This document shows positions 32,417 through 33,714 of a DNA stretch of 33,714 bases, in pieces. Origin of the DNA: an uncultured Christensenellaceae bacterium. GTDB taxonomy: Bacteria > Bacillota > Clostridia > Christensenellales > Pumilibacteraceae. Where the stretch lies: assembly GCA_910587445.1 (NCBI GenBank), contig CAJULE010000025.1:1-33714 (forward strand), given 5' to 3'. Position numbers and translations under genes: made by a program. Below the pieces are notes generated by a model. It made no database searches. It was not told the origin of the DNA and was given only the letters and a program-made list of their open reading frames with translations. Position 1 is the first letter of the stretch. Each line of letters opens with the position of its first letter.

Positions 32417-33516
32417 TGTATGCAAGCGTGCTAATGGCGGTAACGGACAAATTCGTCGTTGCGCTTGTTCTGTCCATAGTTACGACGCTTTTATTGATCG
32501 CGCTTGTCGTGTTTGCCTTCCTTGCGGCAAAGTCCGCCATGAAGCAGAATAAGGCGGATAAGCTTGCGGAAGGAGAAAAAGCGGAAAAGGCTCGCGAAGA
32601 CTTCGAAAGGCAGAGACAAGCGGAAAAAGCCGCCGACGAAAAAGCAAGCGCGGAACAGCTTGCGGCTCTCGAAAAAGCGCGCGAGATTTCGCGTAAGATC
32701 GACGAGGCAAAAGAAAATCTTTCACACGGCATAATCGAGGAGAGCGAGAGCGCGCCCGAGACGGCTCGAGACGAGCTGCTCGACGAAACGGTCGACGAGC
32801 CCGATGCGCCCGCAGAGGAGGAGCTTTCGTCCGCAGAAGAGACGTCTGCGGAGGAGCTTGACGAGGCGGAAGAGGGGCAAGATGAGGAAGCTGCGGACGA
32901 GAGCGGTTCGCTCGAGACGGCGGCAACCGTCGCCGCACAGGCTACCGAAACAAACGAAGAGACGGAGCTCGTCGGGAGGGAGGAAAAGCAAGCCATAGCC
33001 GCAGTAAGCTCTCCTTTCGGCGTAAGACCTGAAAGAAAGGTAAGTCCTTACAGTCTGAGCTTTAAGGCAAAGCTCATTCAGGGCGGCGAAGAGACGCAGA
33101 CTTTCTTCGGCGAAATCGAGGACGTATTTGCGTCGTTCGTCGACGTTCGCAAGACGGAGACTTGGTCGAAGGTGCGGTTCAAGATAAAGAGAGATACGCT
33201 TGCCGTCATGTCGTACCGCGGAAGCACGCTGTGCATTGCGCTTGCGATCGATCCTTCGGGCAGAAATCTTCGCGGCAAGTGTGCAAAGAATATGACGGGC
33301 AGACGCGGTTTCGCGGCTACGCCGCTGCTTATAAAGCTCAAGAGCGAGCGTGCGCTTATCGCCGCCAGGGATTTTATATACGAGCTTATGGCGTCGTACG
33401 ACAGCGAACGCGTTTATATCGATGTGCGGGATTACCGCTTGCCGTATGAGGATTCGGAAAGTCTCGTCGGTCGCGGACTTGCGAGATCGAAGCCGTCGGC
33501 GGAAGAGCGGGCATGA
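32416..33516 (+). CDS. Membrane protein with acidic linker and a conserved clostridial C-terminal domain
   Basis: This 366-residue protein has one N-terminal helix (residues 13-37, FVVALVLSIVTTLLLIALVV) and probably faces the cytoplasm. A Lys/Glu-rich coiled coil follows (about 38-95), then a strongly acidic linker (about 100-180). The C-terminal domain (about 205-350) reads SPYSLSFKAKLIQGG, FFGEIEDVFASFVDV, SWKxRFKxxRD-like SKVRFKIKRDTLAVMSYRG, and TLCIALAIDP. This pattern matches a domain of unknown function seen in many clostridial hypothetical proteins, from memory and unconfirmed. AAGGAGG (32401-32407) lies 8 bases upstream, within the end of the preceding gene, and TGATG couples the two. 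The pair may form an envelope complex (inference). Confidence 0.78.
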   Translation: MYASVLMAVTDKFVVALVLSIVTTLLLIALVVFAFLAAKSAMKQNKADKLAEGEKAEKAREDFERQRQAEKAADEKASAEQLAALEKAREISRKIDEAKENLSHGIIEESESAPETARDELLDETVDEPDAPAEEELSSAEETSAEELDEAEEGQDEEAADESGSLETAATVAAQATETNEETELVGREEKQAIAAVSSPFGVRPERKVSPYSLSFKAKLIQGGEETQTFFGEIEDVFASFVDVRKTETWSKVRFKIKRDTLAVMSYRGSTLCIALAIDPSGRNLRGKCAKNMTGRRGFAATPLLIKLKSERALIAARDFIYELMASYDSERVYIDVRDYRLPYEDSESLVGRGLARSKPSAEERA

Positions 33517-33589
33517 GCGAGCCCATTAAAGAAACAGCAATAAACCTATAAAGAGAAAAGCCTCGGCATAACGGTGTATTCATAGGGTC

Positions 33590-33623
33590 AAAGCAAGGAC
33601 TATAAAATAGTCCTTGCTTTTTT
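33590..33623 (+). terminator. Terminator of the surface-protein operon
   Basis: AAAGCAAGGACTA (33590-33602) pairs perfectly with TAGTCCTTGCTTT (33608-33620) around 5 bases, then T residues. Confidence 0.9.
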
Positions 33624-33642
33624 AATACGGCCATGCTATAAT
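33614..33642 (+). promoter_or_regulatory. Promoter of the last gene, overlapping the terminator
   Basis: TTGCTT (33614-33619) and TATAAT (33637-33642) with a 17-base spacer. The -35 lies in the 3' arm of the preceding terminator. Confidence 0.55.
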
Positions 33643-33684
33643 GATTGTATGATAAACAATAATTTACAAGTGAGGCGAGAAATT

Positions 33685-33714
33685 ATGAACACCGAAATTC
33701 GGGTTGCTATTGAT
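33685..33714 (+). CDS. Start of an unidentified gene, cut by the window edge
   Basis: ATG at 33685 opens a frame of ten codons (MNTEIRVAID) that runs off the right edge. It follows a promoter by about 40 bases and has GAGGCGAG upstream. Too little is present to name it. Confidence 0.5.
   Translation, partial: MNTEIRVAID

Noticed and set aside
30272..32425. 717-codon minus-strand ORF opposite the surface protein
   Set aside because: The plus strand has a promoter, ribosome binding site, signal peptide and anchor helix. The antisense product has none of these.

Overview
The window looks like a chromosomal segment of an uncultured Clostridia-type Bacillota. The inference rests on a DnaD-like primosome protein paired with a DnaI-type helicase loader, strong AAGGAG ribosome binding sites, consensus TTGACA/TATAAT promoters with 17-base spacers, the UPF0237/UPF0210 gene pair, an Amidase_6 protein, LuxS, and surface proteins anchored by a C-terminal helix. 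No tRNA, rRNA, insertion sequence or CRISPR array was seen. The species cannot be named from the sequence.

Positions 1-5,500 are AT-richer and accessory in character. They hold an imperfect inverted-repeat element, a three-gene ECF-sigma operon (sigma factor, secreted papain/C39-like protein, single-pass membrane protein), an AAA ATPase with a DUF4143/nuclease-like C-terminus behind an unusual five-unit 23-bp tandem repeat, and a divergent pair of an XRE regulator and a SLOG-fold protein. Strong hairpins punctuate this part.

Positions 5,500-22,100 are mostly housekeeping. In order: glutamate dehydrogenase (minus), a primosome operon dnaD-like/dnaI (minus), sbcD-sbcC (plus), an ACT-domain gene and UPF0210 separated by a well-folded candidate structured RNA, oligoendopeptidase F, a lipoprotein with a C-terminal helix, typA, the replicative helicase dnaB and a LysR regulator. 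The genes from pepF to the LysR gene all run in the same direction with short gaps.

Positions 22,100-33,714 are mixed: a TspO-like membrane protein, an Amidase_6 protein, luxS translationally coupled to a small zinc-ribbon/histone-H1-like protein, a coiled-coil lipoprotein with a truncated companion, leuA with a perfect inverted repeat over its promoter, guaA, a Gfo/Idh/MocA oxidoreductase, two coupled cell-surface genes, and the first codons of a further gene at the right edge.

The points most worth following up are the 23-bp repeat array, whose period equals the -35 to -10 register of the ATPase promoter; the structured RNA ahead of UPF0210; the coupling of luxS to an H1-like zinc protein; the leuA inverted repeat; and the ECF/peptidase/membrane-protein triad.
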